Positions 1 through 7,459 of a stretch of DNA of 64,000 bases are shown piece after piece. Location: assembly GCA_017620025.1 (NCBI GenBank), contig JAFZRF010000041.1:1-64000 (forward strand), in the 5' to 3' direction. The notes under the pieces were generated by a model. The model did not search any database. It was not told the origin of the DNA and worked only from the letters and a program-made list of their open reading frames with translations. A program made the position numbers and the translations under genes. Origin of the DNA: Ruminococcus sp. GTDB taxonomy: Bacteria; Bacillota; Clostridia; Oscillospirales; Ruminococcaceae. Position 1 is the first letter of the stretch; each line of letters opens with the position of its first letter.

Positions 1-200
1 AAAACAGTCCCCCGGACTGTTTTGGAATTCACCCCTTGCGAAGCGCCCTGCGGATAAATGCAGGGCGTTGCCCCAACCTAACCGGTCCGTCCCCTCTGTC
101 AGCTTCGCTGACATCTCCCCACACTGTGGGGAGTCACCCCACCAGGGGCTCTGCCTCTGGACTCCGCTAAAGGGGCGCAGCCCCTTTAGAATCCCAAACT
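1..200 (-). repeat. Hairpin-array repeat, copy A (cut by window start)
   Basis: This is the reverse-oriented relative of the elements at 2066-2244 and 58622-58798. Read on the minus strand it begins with the shared GGGATTCTAAAGGGGC hairpin and continues with the CCAGAGGC hairpin, the GGGGC-AAC-GCCCT hairpin and the ACAGTCC-GGG-GGACTGT hairpin at the window edge. It differs from the other copies by about 60 extra bases (77-136) that carry two more small palindromes, CCCCACAGTGTGGGG and GTCAGCGAAGCTGAC. The stop codon of the lipoprotein gene lies inside the first hairpin. Confidence 0.85.
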
Positions 201-541
201 AACGGCTCCCGCATCGGGAGCCGTCTTTTCTGTCCTTCGGTTGTGGCTGTTGTTCTTGTCTCTGTCCTGCCGTCAAGGCCGTCGATAATATCGCTTACGG
301 CGTCGCCTGCGCCCTCGATGATATCCTTTCCGGCATCCCCGGCACCGTCAACTGCATCGTCGATATGCTCCTTTGCAGTGTGGTCTCCGGGAAGCTCAGT
401 CACCCGGCTGTAGGCGTTGTCATCAACGACTTTGCCGTTCTCGGTGCTGTATTCTCCCTCGTGCTTCATACCCGAACCGCAGCTCGTCAGAGCAGCCGCA
501 GTGAGTGCAAGAGCAGAGGTTATTGCTAAAAACTTTTTCAT
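167..541 (-). CDS. Small secreted lipoprotein of unknown function
   Basis: This 124-residue protein has a lipoprotein signal (MKKFLAITS, then ALTSC with a lipobox cysteine near residue 21). It should be exported and lipid-anchored on the outer face of the membrane. The mature part is short, acidic and rich in Gly, Asp and Ala, with an imperfect repeat (DAVDGAGDAGKDIIEGAGDAVSDIIDG) that suggests an amphipathic helix. No known domain was recognised. A GAAGGGA ribosome binding site lies 9 bases before the ATG. The last about 20 residues are odd: they translate a GC-rich hairpin (201-223) and then the first hairpin of repeat copy A, ending in DSKGAAPL. The original stop codon has probably been lost and the repeat supplies the present one. 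Confidence 0.7.
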   Translation of the reverse strand: MKKFLAITSALALTAAALTSCGSGMKHEGEYSTENGKVVDDNAYSRVTELPGDHTAKEHIDDAVDGAGDAGKDIIEGAGDAVSDIIDGLDGRTETRTTATTEGQKRRLPMREPLVWDSKGAAPL

Positions 542-561
542 ACGATTTTATCCCTTCATAA

Positions 562-590
562 ATTATATTGTGGACAGGTTTTCCACAATA
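562..590 (-). promoter_or_regulatory. Probable promoter of the lipoprotein gene with embedded palindrome
   Basis: On the minus strand a TATAAT -10 (562-567) lies 17 bases from a weak TATTGT -35 (585-590). Between and over them is a perfect inverted repeat with arms TATTGTGGA and TCCACAATA (566-590, 7-base spacer). It resembles facing DnaA boxes, so DnaA or another dimeric regulator could control this promoter. Confidence 0.5.
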
Positions 591-770
591 CCTTTCTATT
601 GTTTACTCTTTTCCCCCTCTTATCCACCATTTTTTCAACTTCTATATGGTGGCAGAATGGGTAAAACAGGTGCGATTCCACACTTTCCACATGGTTTTCA
701 ACAAGTTTGCCGTTTCTCCAACAGGCTTTTCAACACGATGTTGAAAACTTATCGACAGCCGTGTGGAAAT
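566..770. other. Cluster of DnaA-box-like sites (origin-like intergenic region)
   Basis: The 250-base gap between two genes holds many near matches to the DnaA box TTATCCACA: TTTTCCACA (579-587), TTATCCACC (620-628), CTTTCCACA (683-691), TTATCGACA (749-757), and reverse-strand forms at 569-577 and 762-770. It also holds repeated TTTTCAACA at 695-703 and 727-735, the latter in a perfect 9-bp inverted repeat with TGTTGAAAA (739-747). This mix is typical of Firmicute oriC regions, but no site is a perfect box and no dnaA or dnaN gene is near. Its role is inferred. Confidence 0.5.
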
Positions 771-791
771 AAAAAGGGATAATATTGCCGC

Positions 792-1283
792 TCAGTCATC
801 ATCAATATCTGTCATTACGTTCCTGTGCTTTTCCTCATCAGACTGAATCCGCTCAATGATATTCTGAAACTCTTTCTTCTTCTCCCTGTTCATCATAATT
901 ATGTACAGCGGCAGCGGCAGCACCAGCATAAGTATTGCGATTATAACAAACGGCGCAAGGAAAGAGTACAGGTCATTTACAGGCACGATATGCACCATCA
1001 TATTGTAGAAGAATATCCCTCCGACGATGACTCTCAGTGCCTCACGGACACAGAAGAACCGTTTGCTGATGAATTCGATCACCAGCATCAGGACAAGTGC
1101 TATCAGAATATACCATACCCCGACGCCCGCAAGAACCCCTATCACTTCAGATACAGGCCATGTCATGTCTTTCTGGCCATGTCTCCAGTATCTTTCAATA
1201 AAAGTCAGAACAAGCATCAGGACTATGTTTACCGCCGGAAATATGCAGAGGATATGCCTTATCCTTTTTTCATTCTTTTCCAT
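792..1283 (-). CDS. Hypothetical four-helix membrane protein
   Basis: This is a 163-residue integral membrane protein of unknown function. The start chosen is the ATG reading MEKNEKRIRH, 10 bases after AAAGGAG; an upstream in-frame start would bury this site. About four hydrophobic segments can be seen (IFPAVNIVLMLVLTF, VIGVLAGVGVWYILIALVLML, a segment around GGIFFYNMMVHIVPV, and FVIIAILMLVLPLPLYIIM), with a charged Lys/Glu-rich cytoplasmic tail ending in ...MTDIDDD. No catalytic motif was seen. The next gene upstream is another small membrane-anchored unknown on the same strand. Confidence 0.65.
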   Translation of the reverse strand: MEKNEKRIRHILCIFPAVNIVLMLVLTFIERYWRHGQKDMTWPVSEVIGVLAGVGVWYILIALVLMLVIEFISKRFFCVREALRVIVGGIFFYNMMVHIVPVNDLYSFLAPFVIIAILMLVLPLPLYIIMMNREKKKEFQNIIERIQSDEEKHRNVMTDIDDD

Positions 1284-1319
1284 AAACCGAAAGCTCCTTT
1301 CACGGTATACTGTAATACT

Positions 1320-1348
1320 ATTATAACACATTTCCGCGGAGCTTTCAT
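1320..1348 (-). promoter_or_regulatory. Possible promoter of the membrane protein gene at 792-1283
   Basis: A TATAAT -10 is present on the minus strand at 1320-1325, about 35 bases before the start. The element 17 bases further (ATGAAA, 1343-1348) is a poor -35, so the promoter is weak or needs help. Confidence 0.4.
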
Positions 1349-1365
1349 TGATTATTTATGTACGG

Positions 1366-1902
1366 TCAGATATCGCTTATTCGTATCTCCTCGCCGCTGT
1401 AAAGCTCCGCTTCATCGCAGAGGGAATACTCCTCTTTGCCCTCCCTGACCGTAATATCATAGGTATATCTGCCGGACGATGTATCAGCACTGATATTGAG
1501 TTTTAAATCGGCAGTCTTCCAGCTGTCGGATAAAACTATCCTGACAGGGATTATTGCCGGCTCGGTCATTCCGGACGTCTGAAAACTGAGCTGGAACGGC
1601 TGGCCGCCGTACTGGCCGCCCCTGCAGCGGAATCTGCAGCCGTCCTCCCTGCTTCTGAAGAACGATACCTTGTTTACCTTATTATGCTTCATCATCAGCC
1701 CCTGTACGTTCTCTTTACCGAGCCGGCAGGGCTCGCCGTCTACAGTCAGGGTAACGGAGCAGCCCGTTTTTGAAAAGAAGTGCAGCCTGGAATACAGTCC
1801 GTAACCGATGCCTGTAGTCTTTGACAGAAGAGTCAGAAGCAGCCATATTACGACAACAGTCGTCGCTGCTATGATACCGAGTCTTATTTTCTTGTTTTTC
1901 AT
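1366..1902 (-). CDS. Hypothetical membrane-anchored extracellular protein
   Basis: This 178-residue protein has one N-terminal membrane helix (residues about 7-27, LGIIAATTVVVIWLLLTLLS) and a predicted external beta-rich region. The start (MKNKKIRLG) is chosen because AGGAGGT lies 7 bases upstream. The external part contains phrases such as CSVTLTVDGEPCRLGKENV and a later YTYDITVREGKEEYSL strand pair, which fit a small beta-sandwich. No family was recognised. It lies directly upstream of another membrane protein on the same strand and has its own operator-like palindrome (1925-1945), so it is probably regulated separately. Confidence 0.65.
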   Translation of the reverse strand: MKNKKIRLGIIAATTVVVIWLLLTLLSKTTGIGYGLYSRLHFFSKTGCSVTLTVDGEPCRLGKENVQGLMMKHNKVNKVSFFRSREDGCRFRCRGGQYGGQPFQLSFQTSGMTEPAIIPVRIVLSDSWKTADLKLNISADTSSGRYTYDITVREGKEEYSLCDEAELYSGEEIRISDI

Positions 1903-1924
1903 TTCAAGTACCTCCTGTGTGTTT

Positions 1925-1945
1925 TTGTTATACACAGTATAACAA
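1925..1945. promoter_or_regulatory. Operator-like palindrome before the gene at 1366-1902
   Basis: A perfect inverted repeat with arms TTGTTATAC and GTATAACAA around a 3-base spacer ends about 8 bases before the AGGAGGT ribosome binding site. On the gene strand it contains a TATACT -10 (1936-1941). Just upstream are three spaced copies of a TATGTCCTTT-like word (1951-1960, 1962-1971, 1984-1993). Binding of a dimeric repressor over the -10 is inferred. Confidence 0.55.
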
Positions 1946-2300
1946 GCCGGTATGTCTTTTATATGTCCTTTGTGGATCTTTTATGTGTCCTTTCCGGCAC
2001 ACTGGTACAAAAATGCCCCTGTTCTTCGCAGGGGGGAAGCTTGTTGAAAAAGCACTTTCTAAATCAGTTCGGGATTCTAAAGGGGCTGCGCCCCTTTAGC
2101 GGAGTCCAGAGGCAGAGCCTCTGGTGGGGTGTGGGGCAACGCCCCGCATTTATCCACAGGGCGCTTCGCAAGGGGTGAATTCCAAAACAGTCCGGGGGAC
2201 TGTTTTGGAAGAGGGGATGCCTTGCAAGTGAAGGCGTCCCCTGATAAAGCTTTGTTATTTGATGCTATGACGCCCCTGCAAAATACAGGGGCGCATAATA
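1946..2300. other. Intergenic region holding TATGTCCTTT repeats and hairpin-array copy B
   Basis: There is no gene here. The left part holds the TATGTCCTTT-like direct repeats and a small CCCCTG/CAGGGG hairpin (about 2016-2034). The middle is the hairpin-array repeat. The right end has another hairpin, GCCCCTG-N7-CAGGGGC (about 2272-2292), just past the stop codon of the AEC transporter gene, where it may act as a weak terminator. Confidence 0.7.
2066..2244 (+). repeat. Hairpin-array repeat, copy B (complete)
   Basis: This is a 179-base run of consecutive perfect or near-perfect hairpins with short loops. Stems are at 2077-2086/2090-2099 (CTAAAGGGGC, 10 bp), 2106-2113/2117-2124 (CCAGAGGC, 8 bp), 2133-2137/2141-2145 (GGGGC), 2180-2193/2197-2210 (TTCCAAAACAGTCC, 14 bp, GGG loop) and 2213-2223/2231-2241 (GGGGATGCCTT, one G-T wobble). 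It matches copy C at 58622-58798 over its whole length. Differences either fall in loops or keep pairing, so structure appears to be maintained. It encodes no protein. Confidence 0.9.
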
Positions 2301-3257
2301 TCATATATATCCGAGTGTCCGAAGCAGGAAGAGCCAGCCGGTGAGCGTGAAGGCGCTGCACAGCGTTGCAAGCATGACTGCAAAGGCAGTTATCATACCC
2401 TTGTGGCCGAGGTTCTTTGCCATTACGAAGCAGCTGCCGGTCGTGGCACTGCCGAGCATGACGAGTATCGCTATCAGCTTCTCTCCCCGGAAGCCGAACC
2501 ATACTGCTGCCGGAAGGAAGAGCGCACAGAACAGCACAAGCTTGATGAATACTATCCCGGCTGTTATCCGCAGACGTCCTTTTGCCTCCTGTGTGCGGAA
2601 GGAGGCGCCGAGTGCTATCAGCGAGAGCGGAGTCGCCATATTCGCAAGGTAGGAGACGGATTTCGAGAGTATCACGGGCTGCGGTATCTTCAGCACCGAC
2701 CACACGATACCGACGATGATGCCGATGATGATAGGGTTCGTGATTATGCCCTTTACCGTCTTCTTTATGACTGCACTTCTGCTGCCGGTGCTGTCCCGCT
2801 CAGGTGAGGTGAGCGAAAGCACGGTCACTGCGGCGATATTGTACAGCGGCACGGTGGTAACTATCATCAGCGCCGCCATGACGGATTCGCCGTAGATGTT
2901 CTTGACAAAGGCTATGCCCAGTATAGCGGCGCTGCTTCTGTATGCCGCCTGTATGATCTCGCCCCGCTCGCTCCTGTCCTTGTGCAGGAGTGAATAGAGC
3001 ACTGCGATGCCGATACTGAGGAGAGTTACAACAGCACAGAAGAGGACGAACCTGCCGTCCCATACCGACCGGAAATCGGCGGTGGAAAGGTCGCAGAAGA
3101 GGAGCGCCGGAAGCAGCATCCGGAAGGTGAAGCGGTTGAGCTTCGAGGTGGTGTGCTCATCGAGCATACCCGTCTTGTACATGACCCAGCCGAACACCAT
3201 TATCAGGAATACCGGTACCGTGGCATTCAGGCTGAACCGCAGATTATCGAGGAACAA
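2301..3257 (-). CDS. AEC family (auxin efflux carrier-type) permease
   Basis: This is a 318-residue inner-membrane transporter of the AEC family, whose bacterial members move dicarboxylates such as malate or other organic anions; the substrate cannot be read from the sequence. About ten hydrophobic helices occur in two halves, beginning VPVFLIMVFGWVMYKTGMLDE and ending with the typical LGSATTGSCFVMAKNLG stretch. Length is normal. Translation starts at a TTG codon (3255-3257), supported by AAAGGAG 6 bases upstream; no ATG fits. It stands alone downstream of the pot operon, with a GGACCGCC hairpin between. Confidence 0.85.
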   Translation of the reverse strand: MFLDNLRFSLNATVPVFLIMVFGWVMYKTGMLDEHTTSKLNRFTFRMLLPALLFCDLSTADFRSVWDGRFVLFCAVVTLLSIGIAVLYSLLHKDRSERGEIIQAAYRSSAAILGIAFVKNIYGESVMAALMIVTTVPLYNIAAVTVLSLTSPERDSTGSRSAVIKKTVKGIITNPIIIGIIVGIVWSVLKIPQPVILSKSVSYLANMATPLSLIALGASFRTQEAKGRLRITAGIVFIKLVLFCALFLPAAVWFGFRGEKLIAILVMLGSATTGSCFVMAKNLGHKGMITAFAVMLATLCSAFTLTGWLFLLRTLGYI

Positions 3258-3300
3258 TTTGTTCTCCTTTCATATATGTCCGCAGTGTATACAAATGCAG

Positions 3301-3319
3301 GGACCGCCAGAGGCGGTCC
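3301..3319 (-). terminator. Possible terminator of the pot operon
   Basis: A perfect 8-bp stem GGACCGCC/GGCGGTCC with a 3-base loop lies about 45 bases past the potD stop. It lacks a clear U-tract, so termination is only partly supported. Confidence 0.45.
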
Positions 3320-3362
3320 GCACTTGATGTGTTCTTTTAATGCAGGCTGTTCTCTGCCGCTG

Positions 3363-4640
3363 TCAGAATATATCCTTCTTGCTCTTGATATGCCTTCTGA
3401 CAAGGACTACTACCATAAGGATGATACTGAATATCAGGAACAGCGGAGCGAACCACTTGTTCGTGTTTTCGTCCTCTGCGGATTTCATCTCAGTCCAGAG
3501 GTTCTGCATGGTGAGATTTGCCTCATCGGAGAGGTTTACGAATACCGTAGTCTTGTCACGGACGAAGTCTGCGTCCGGATAGGATATGGGGCTCTGCTGA
3601 GTCTCCTCGTCGAGCATATCGTATGCGGCCTGATGCGGTGTGGAGTAGCAGATGTAGTCGATATTCGCAAAGGCTATATCCGGCTCACACATGAAGTTGA
3701 TATACATCTCTGCCGCTTCCTTCTGACGTGAGGCTGTGGGTATGCACATCGCATCGATGAAGCGGTTGGTGCCGCTCTTCGGTACGACGAAGCCGAGATC
3801 CTCGTTGTCATCAAGTATGGTGAGGGCGTCGCCTGCGTAGTAGGGAGCGATAAGGGCATCGCCTGCTCCCATCTTGTCGAATACCTCGTCCATGACGTAG
3901 CCCTGAAGGATGCGCTTCTGCTGTCTGAGCTTGAATGCAGCCTGCTCGAGCTCGTCCTTGTTCTCGGTATTGAGGGAGTAGCCGAGCATTATCTCAGCTA
4001 TCGCAAAGGCGTCACGGGGATTATCGAACATGAGTATCTGATCGGCGTAATCCTCGTTCCAGAGCAGATCCCAGTCGATCTCCTCCTCGGGTATGTCGAT
4101 CATGGTGGTGTCGTAGATGATGCCTACCGTACCCCAGGTGTACGGCACGGAGTAAGCGTTCTCCGGATCGTAGGCAAGGTTGCGGAAATCATCCATGATG
4201 TAGCGGAAGTTCGGGATGTTGTCCATATCGAGCTTCTGTATCATGCCCTCGCCGATCATCTTGGAGATCATATAGTCCGAGGGTATAATAACATCGTAGG
4301 AGGCAGCTCCGCCCTTGAGCTTGGCGTAGAGCTCCTCGTTGGTGGCGTAGTTGGTATAGTTCACCTTGATGCCGGTGAGCTTCTCGAATTCGCCGTTTAC
4401 GTCGAGAGTTCCCTCATCGGCGCCGTTGGAGATATACTCGCCCCAGTTGTAGACGTTGATGGAAATGCCCTTGCCCTTGAATTTCGTATAGTAATCGGGA
4501 TCCTCTATGGTGAGAGTCTGCGCTTCGGAGCTCTCCTCAGGCTCCTCCTCTGTTTCGGCAGGCTCAGCGGCACAGCCGGTCAGGAGGCTCATTCCCACAA
4601 GTGGAGATGCAAGGAGCGCAAGCAGCTTTTTCATATCCAT
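3363..4640 (-). CDS. potD: Spermidine/putrescine ABC transporter substrate-binding protein
   Basis: This 425-residue lipoprotein (lipobox LLTGC, Cys about residue 23) is the extracellular polyamine-binding part of the PotABCD importer. The mature protein starts with an acidic linker and then shows the PotD fold with NVYNWGEYIS, YATNEELYAKLKGG, DVIIPSDYMI and PYTWGTVGIIYD. It is longer than a usual PotD because of a C-terminal hydrophobic helix (WFAPLFLIFSIILMVVVLV) followed by the basic tail RRHIKSKKDIF. It may therefore be held in the membrane at both ends. Its ribosome binding site lies in the last codons of potC, 2 bases separate the genes, and it is the last gene of the operon. Confidence 0.93.
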   Translation of the reverse strand: MDMKKLLALLASPLVGMSLLTGCAAEPAETEEEPEESSEAQTLTIEDPDYYTKFKGKGISINVYNWGEYISNGADEGTLDVNGEFEKLTGIKVNYTNYATNEELYAKLKGGAASYDVIIPSDYMISKMIGEGMIQKLDMDNIPNFRYIMDDFRNLAYDPENAYSVPYTWGTVGIIYDTTMIDIPEEEIDWDLLWNEDYADQILMFDNPRDAFAIAEIMLGYSLNTENKDELEQAAFKLRQQKRILQGYVMDEVFDKMGAGDALIAPYYAGDALTILDDNEDLGFVVPKSGTNRFIDAMCIPTASRQKEAAEMYINFMCEPDIAFANIDYICYSTPHQAAYDMLDEETQQSPISYPDADFVRDKTTVFVNLSDEANLTMQNLWTEMKSAEDENTNKWFAPLFLIFSIILMVVVLVRRHIKSKKDIF

Positions 4641-4642
4641 GC

Positions 4643-5446
4643 TCAGCCCTCCTTTACCGCACCGCTCTTTGCGGCGGCCTTCTTCTCGATCGCATTCTTC
4701 ACGAGCAGCACTATTATTACTGCGATGAAGATGAGCGTTGAGAGAGCATTTATCTCCGGCGAAACTTTTCTTCTCGTCATGGAGTAAATTGTTATCGGGA
4801 GAGTCTGTGAGGTAGAGCCTGTGGTGAAGTAGCTGACAACGAAGTCGTCAAGTGAATAGGTGAATGACATCAGGAAGCCTGATACCACGCCCGGCATTAT
4901 CTCCGGGAGCACTACCTTGCGGAAGGCCTTTATCGGGCTGCATCCGAGATCCTGTGCCGCCTCGTAGATATGCGGATCCATTTGGTTGAACTTCGGCATT
5001 ACGTTGAGTATGACATAGGGCACATCAAAGGTGATGTGTGCGATGAGGAGGGTGCCGAAGCCGAACTCGAAGTTCATTCTTGCAGCGAAGAATACGAACA
5101 GCAGCATCAGCGATACACCGGTAACGATCTCCGGGTTGATGATAGGCATATTCGTTACGTTCATAACGACTGTCTTGGGTACCTTGCGCATACTGTTGAT
5201 GCCGATAGCGGCAAAGGTGCCGAGGACGGTGGATATGATACTTGCCGCAACTGCAATGAGTATCGTATTGATAAGCGAGGTGATGATTATGCGGTTATGG
5301 AAGAGACGCACATACCAGTCAAAGGTGAAGCCGCTGAAAACGCTTCTGCTCTTGGTCTCGTTGAAGGAGAACACGATCAGCACGAAGATCGGCACATAGA
5401 GGAAGAGCAGAACGAGTGCCATATAGATCTTACCGAGTTTTTTCAT
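4643..5446 (-). CDS. potC: Spermidine/putrescine ABC transporter permease PotC
   Basis: This 267-residue permease is one of the two membrane subunits of the polyamine importer. It has about six transmembrane helices and the binding-protein-dependent transport signature in the EAAQDLGCSPIKAFRKVVLPEIMPG loop (residues about 160-185), which docks with the PotA ATPase. The N-terminus (MALVLLFLYVPIFVLIVFSFN) and the SYFTTGSTSQTLPITIYS region are typical of PotC. It follows potB by 13 bases, which hold the AGGAGG ribosome binding site, and runs directly into potD. Confidence 0.94.
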   Translation of the reverse strand: MKKLGKIYMALVLLFLYVPIFVLIVFSFNETKSRSVFSGFTFDWYVRLFHNRIIITSLINTILIAVAASIISTVLGTFAAIGINSMRKVPKTVVMNVTNMPIINPEIVTGVSLMLLFVFFAARMNFEFGFGTLLIAHITFDVPYVILNVMPKFNQMDPHIYEAAQDLGCSPIKAFRKVVLPEIMPGVVSGFLMSFTYSLDDFVVSYFTTGSTSQTLPITIYSMTRRKVSPEINALSTLIFIAVIIVLLVKNAIEKKAAAKSGAVKEG

Positions 5447-5459
5447 ACGCTCCGCCTCC

Positions 5460-6266
5460 TTACATAAGTACCTGATCGTCAGGATCGAACTGGTTCATGA
5501 CGGTCATTATCACAAGTATTATCACCATCAGCACGAGGGATATAGCTGCGCCGAGGTGCGGGTTGTAGGCATTGCCGAGGAACTGCATCTCAATAAGGTC
5601 ACCGATGAGCAGATTCGAGCCGCCGCCGAGCATACGTGAGATGATGAAGGTCGATATCGCCGGAACGAATACCATGGTGATACCCGAGGTTATACCGGGC
5701 ACGCTGAGCGGTACGATGACTCTGACCAGAGTCTGGCGTGAGCTGCATCCGAGGTCTGAGGCGGCCTCAAAGAGTGAGTTGTCTATCTTCTCCATTACGG
5801 AATACAGCGGGAGTATCATGAACGGGAGATAGTTGTACACCATACCGAGGACTACTGCGCCGGAGGTGTTTATCAGCTTGAACGGTCCGAGGCCGACAAG
5901 TCCGAAGAGGTGGTTTATGATACCGTTGTTGCCGAGGAGAGTCATCCATGCGTAGGTGCGCAGGAGAAAGTTCATCCACATGGGGAGCATCACTATCATA
6001 AGCATCGTGCCCTGACGGTGCTTGTCCATGCGGGAGAGTATGAATGCTACGGGATAGGCGATGATAAGACATATCGCCGTCGCTATAAGTGCGAGCCATA
6101 TGGAGCGCACGAAGATATTGGCGTACTGTCCGACATCGCCGAGGTACTTTATCGTAAACTGGCCGTTGTCATTGGTGAGAGCAAAGTAGGCTATCATCAG
6201 CAGCGGCACGAGTATGAACACTACCATCCATACAAGGTAGGGAGCGGAGAAATACTTGAGCTTCAT
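5460..6266 (-). CDS. potB: Spermidine/putrescine ABC transporter permease PotB
   Basis: This 268-residue permease pairs with PotC to form the polyamine channel. Six helices are visible, beginning YLVWMVVFILVPLLMIAYFAL, and the EAA loop reads FEAASDLGCSSRQTLVRVIVPLSVPG (residues about 165-190). Its start ATG lies one base after the potA stop codon, and the GGAGGAA ribosome binding site is made by the last Glu codons of potA, so the two genes are translationally coupled. Length and motifs are normal for PotB. Confidence 0.94.
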   Translation of the reverse strand: MKLKYFSAPYLVWMVVFILVPLLMIAYFALTNDNGQFTIKYLGDVGQYANIFVRSIWLALIATAICLIIAYPVAFILSRMDKHRQGTMLMIVMLPMWMNFLLRTYAWMTLLGNNGIINHLFGLVGLGPFKLINTSGAVVLGMVYNYLPFMILPLYSVMEKIDNSLFEAASDLGCSSRQTLVRVIVPLSVPGITSGITMVFVPAISTFIISRMLGGGSNLLIGDLIEMQFLGNAYNPHLGAAISLVLMVIILVIMTVMNQFDPDDQVLM

Positions 6267-6267
6267 C

Positions 6268-7314
6268 TTATTCCTCCTCCGTCTTCTTCATGATATGTAT
6301 ATCAAACGGATCGAAGGTCATTCCTATCATGGCGCCGACGGGCTCTGCCTTGGTGGAGTGTATCACCCACTTGTGGTCAACGCCGTCAACTATCATCTCA
6401 TAGTGTACGCCCTTGAATACGACGGACTCAACTATGCCTGTGAGCTGTGCCTTGTCGGCGGGTATCACCTTTACGTCCTCAGGGCGTATAACTACGTCAA
6501 CGGTCTCATTCGGGCTGAATCCCCTGTCAACGCACTCGAAGCGGCGTCCGGTGAATTCTACCACACAGTCCTTTGGCATACAGCCGTTGACTATATTGCT
6601 CTCGCCGATGAAGTCCGCAACGAAGGCGTTCACGGGTTCGTTGTAGATATCCGTCGGAGAGCCTATCTGCTGGATGATGCCGTCCTTCATAACGACTATG
6701 GAGTCGCTCATGGTAAGAGCCTCCTCCTGGTCGTGGGTAACGTATACGAAGGTGAGCTCGAGCTCCTGCTGGATACGGCGGAGCTCTATCTGCATCTCCT
6801 TGCGGAGCTTGAGGTCGAGTGCGCCGAGAGGCTCGTCAAGGAGGAGAACCTTTGGGTGGTTTACAAGGGCACGGGCTATGGCAACTCGCTGCTGCTGACC
6901 GCCGGAGAGACGGTTCACGGTACGCTTCTCGAAGCCCATAAGGTTGACGAGCTCGAGCATCTCGCCGACTCTTTTGACTATCTCCTTCTCCGGTACCTTC
7001 TTTACACGCAGACCGAAGGCGATATTCTCATATACATTAAGATGCGGGAAGAGCGCATAGCGCTGGAATACTGTATTCACGTTTCGCTTATGAGGCGGCA
7101 CCCCGTTTATACGCTGACCGTCGAAAAATACGTCTCCGCTGGTCGGCTCAAGGAATCCGGCGATGATACGCAGGGTAGTGGTCTTTCCGCAGCCGGAGGG
7201 GCCGAGAAAGGTCACAAACTCCTTATCCTTGATATCGAGACTTATATTCTTGAGGATGCGCTCGGAGTCTTCGAACTCCAGAATGATGTTTTTCAGGCTT
7301 ACGATATTTTCCAT
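6268..7314 (-). CDS. potA: Polyamine ABC transporter ATP-binding protein PotA
   Basis: This 348-residue cytoplasmic ATPase powers uptake by PotBC. It has Walker [10 protein letters not shown] (residues about 38-46), the Q-loop around [20 protein letters not shown], the [15 protein letters not shown] signature, Walker [13 protein letters not shown] and the H-loop VTHDQEEAL. The C-terminal about 110 residues form the TOBE-type regulatory domain ([17 protein letters not shown]...). It is the first gene of potABCD and has a strong promoter at 7352-7380. The start ATG is preceded by GGGAGGT. Confidence 0.95.
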   Translation of the reverse strand: MENIVSLKNIILEFEDSERILKNISLDIKDKEFVTFLGPSGCGKTTTLRIIAGFLEPTSGDVFFDGQRINGVPPHKRNVNTVFQRYALFPHLNVYENIAFGLRVKKVPEKEIVKRVGEMLELVNLMGFEKRTVNRLSGGQQQRVAIARALVNHPKVLLLDEPLGALDLKLRKEMQIELRRIQQELELTFVYVTHDQEEALTMSDSIVVMKDGIIQQIGSPTDIYNEPVNAFVADFIGESNIVNGCMPKDCVVEFTGRRFECVDRGFSPNETVDVVIRPEDVKVIPADKAQLTGIVESVVFKGVHYEMIVDGVDHKWVIHSTKAEPVGAMIGMTFDPFDIHIMKKTEEE

Positions 7315-7351
7315 AGCGGTGGTACCTCCCTATCGGATAATGTGACTATTT

Positions 7352-7380
7352 ATTATACCATATTTGCGGCGGAAAATCAA
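7352..7380 (-). promoter_or_regulatory. Sigma-A-type promoter of potABCD
   Basis: On the minus strand a TTGATT -35 (7375-7380) is followed after exactly 17 bases by a perfect TATAAT -10 (7352-7357). It lies about 40 bases before the potA start codon. Confidence 0.85.
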
Positions 7381-7420
7381 TATATACAGCGAAATTTACA
7401 CGATGATGAAAGCTCTTTTT

Positions 7421-7459
7421 TCAAAAAACAAGGACAGCGCCTTATTTTGCGCTGTCCTT
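7421..7459 (-). terminator. Intrinsic terminator of the signalling operon
   Basis: A 10-bp perfect stem AGGACAGCGC/GCGCTGTCCT with an 8-base loop (7431-7458) is followed on the minus strand by TTGTTTTTTG. The stop codon of the hydrolase gene at 7442 lies in the loop, so translation ends inside the terminator. Confidence 0.85.

Noticed and set aside
2077-2703. Minus-strand open frame of 208 codons spanning the repeat and the AEC gene
   Set aside because: It overlaps the transporter in another frame and depends on repeat sequence for its end; no domain is visible.
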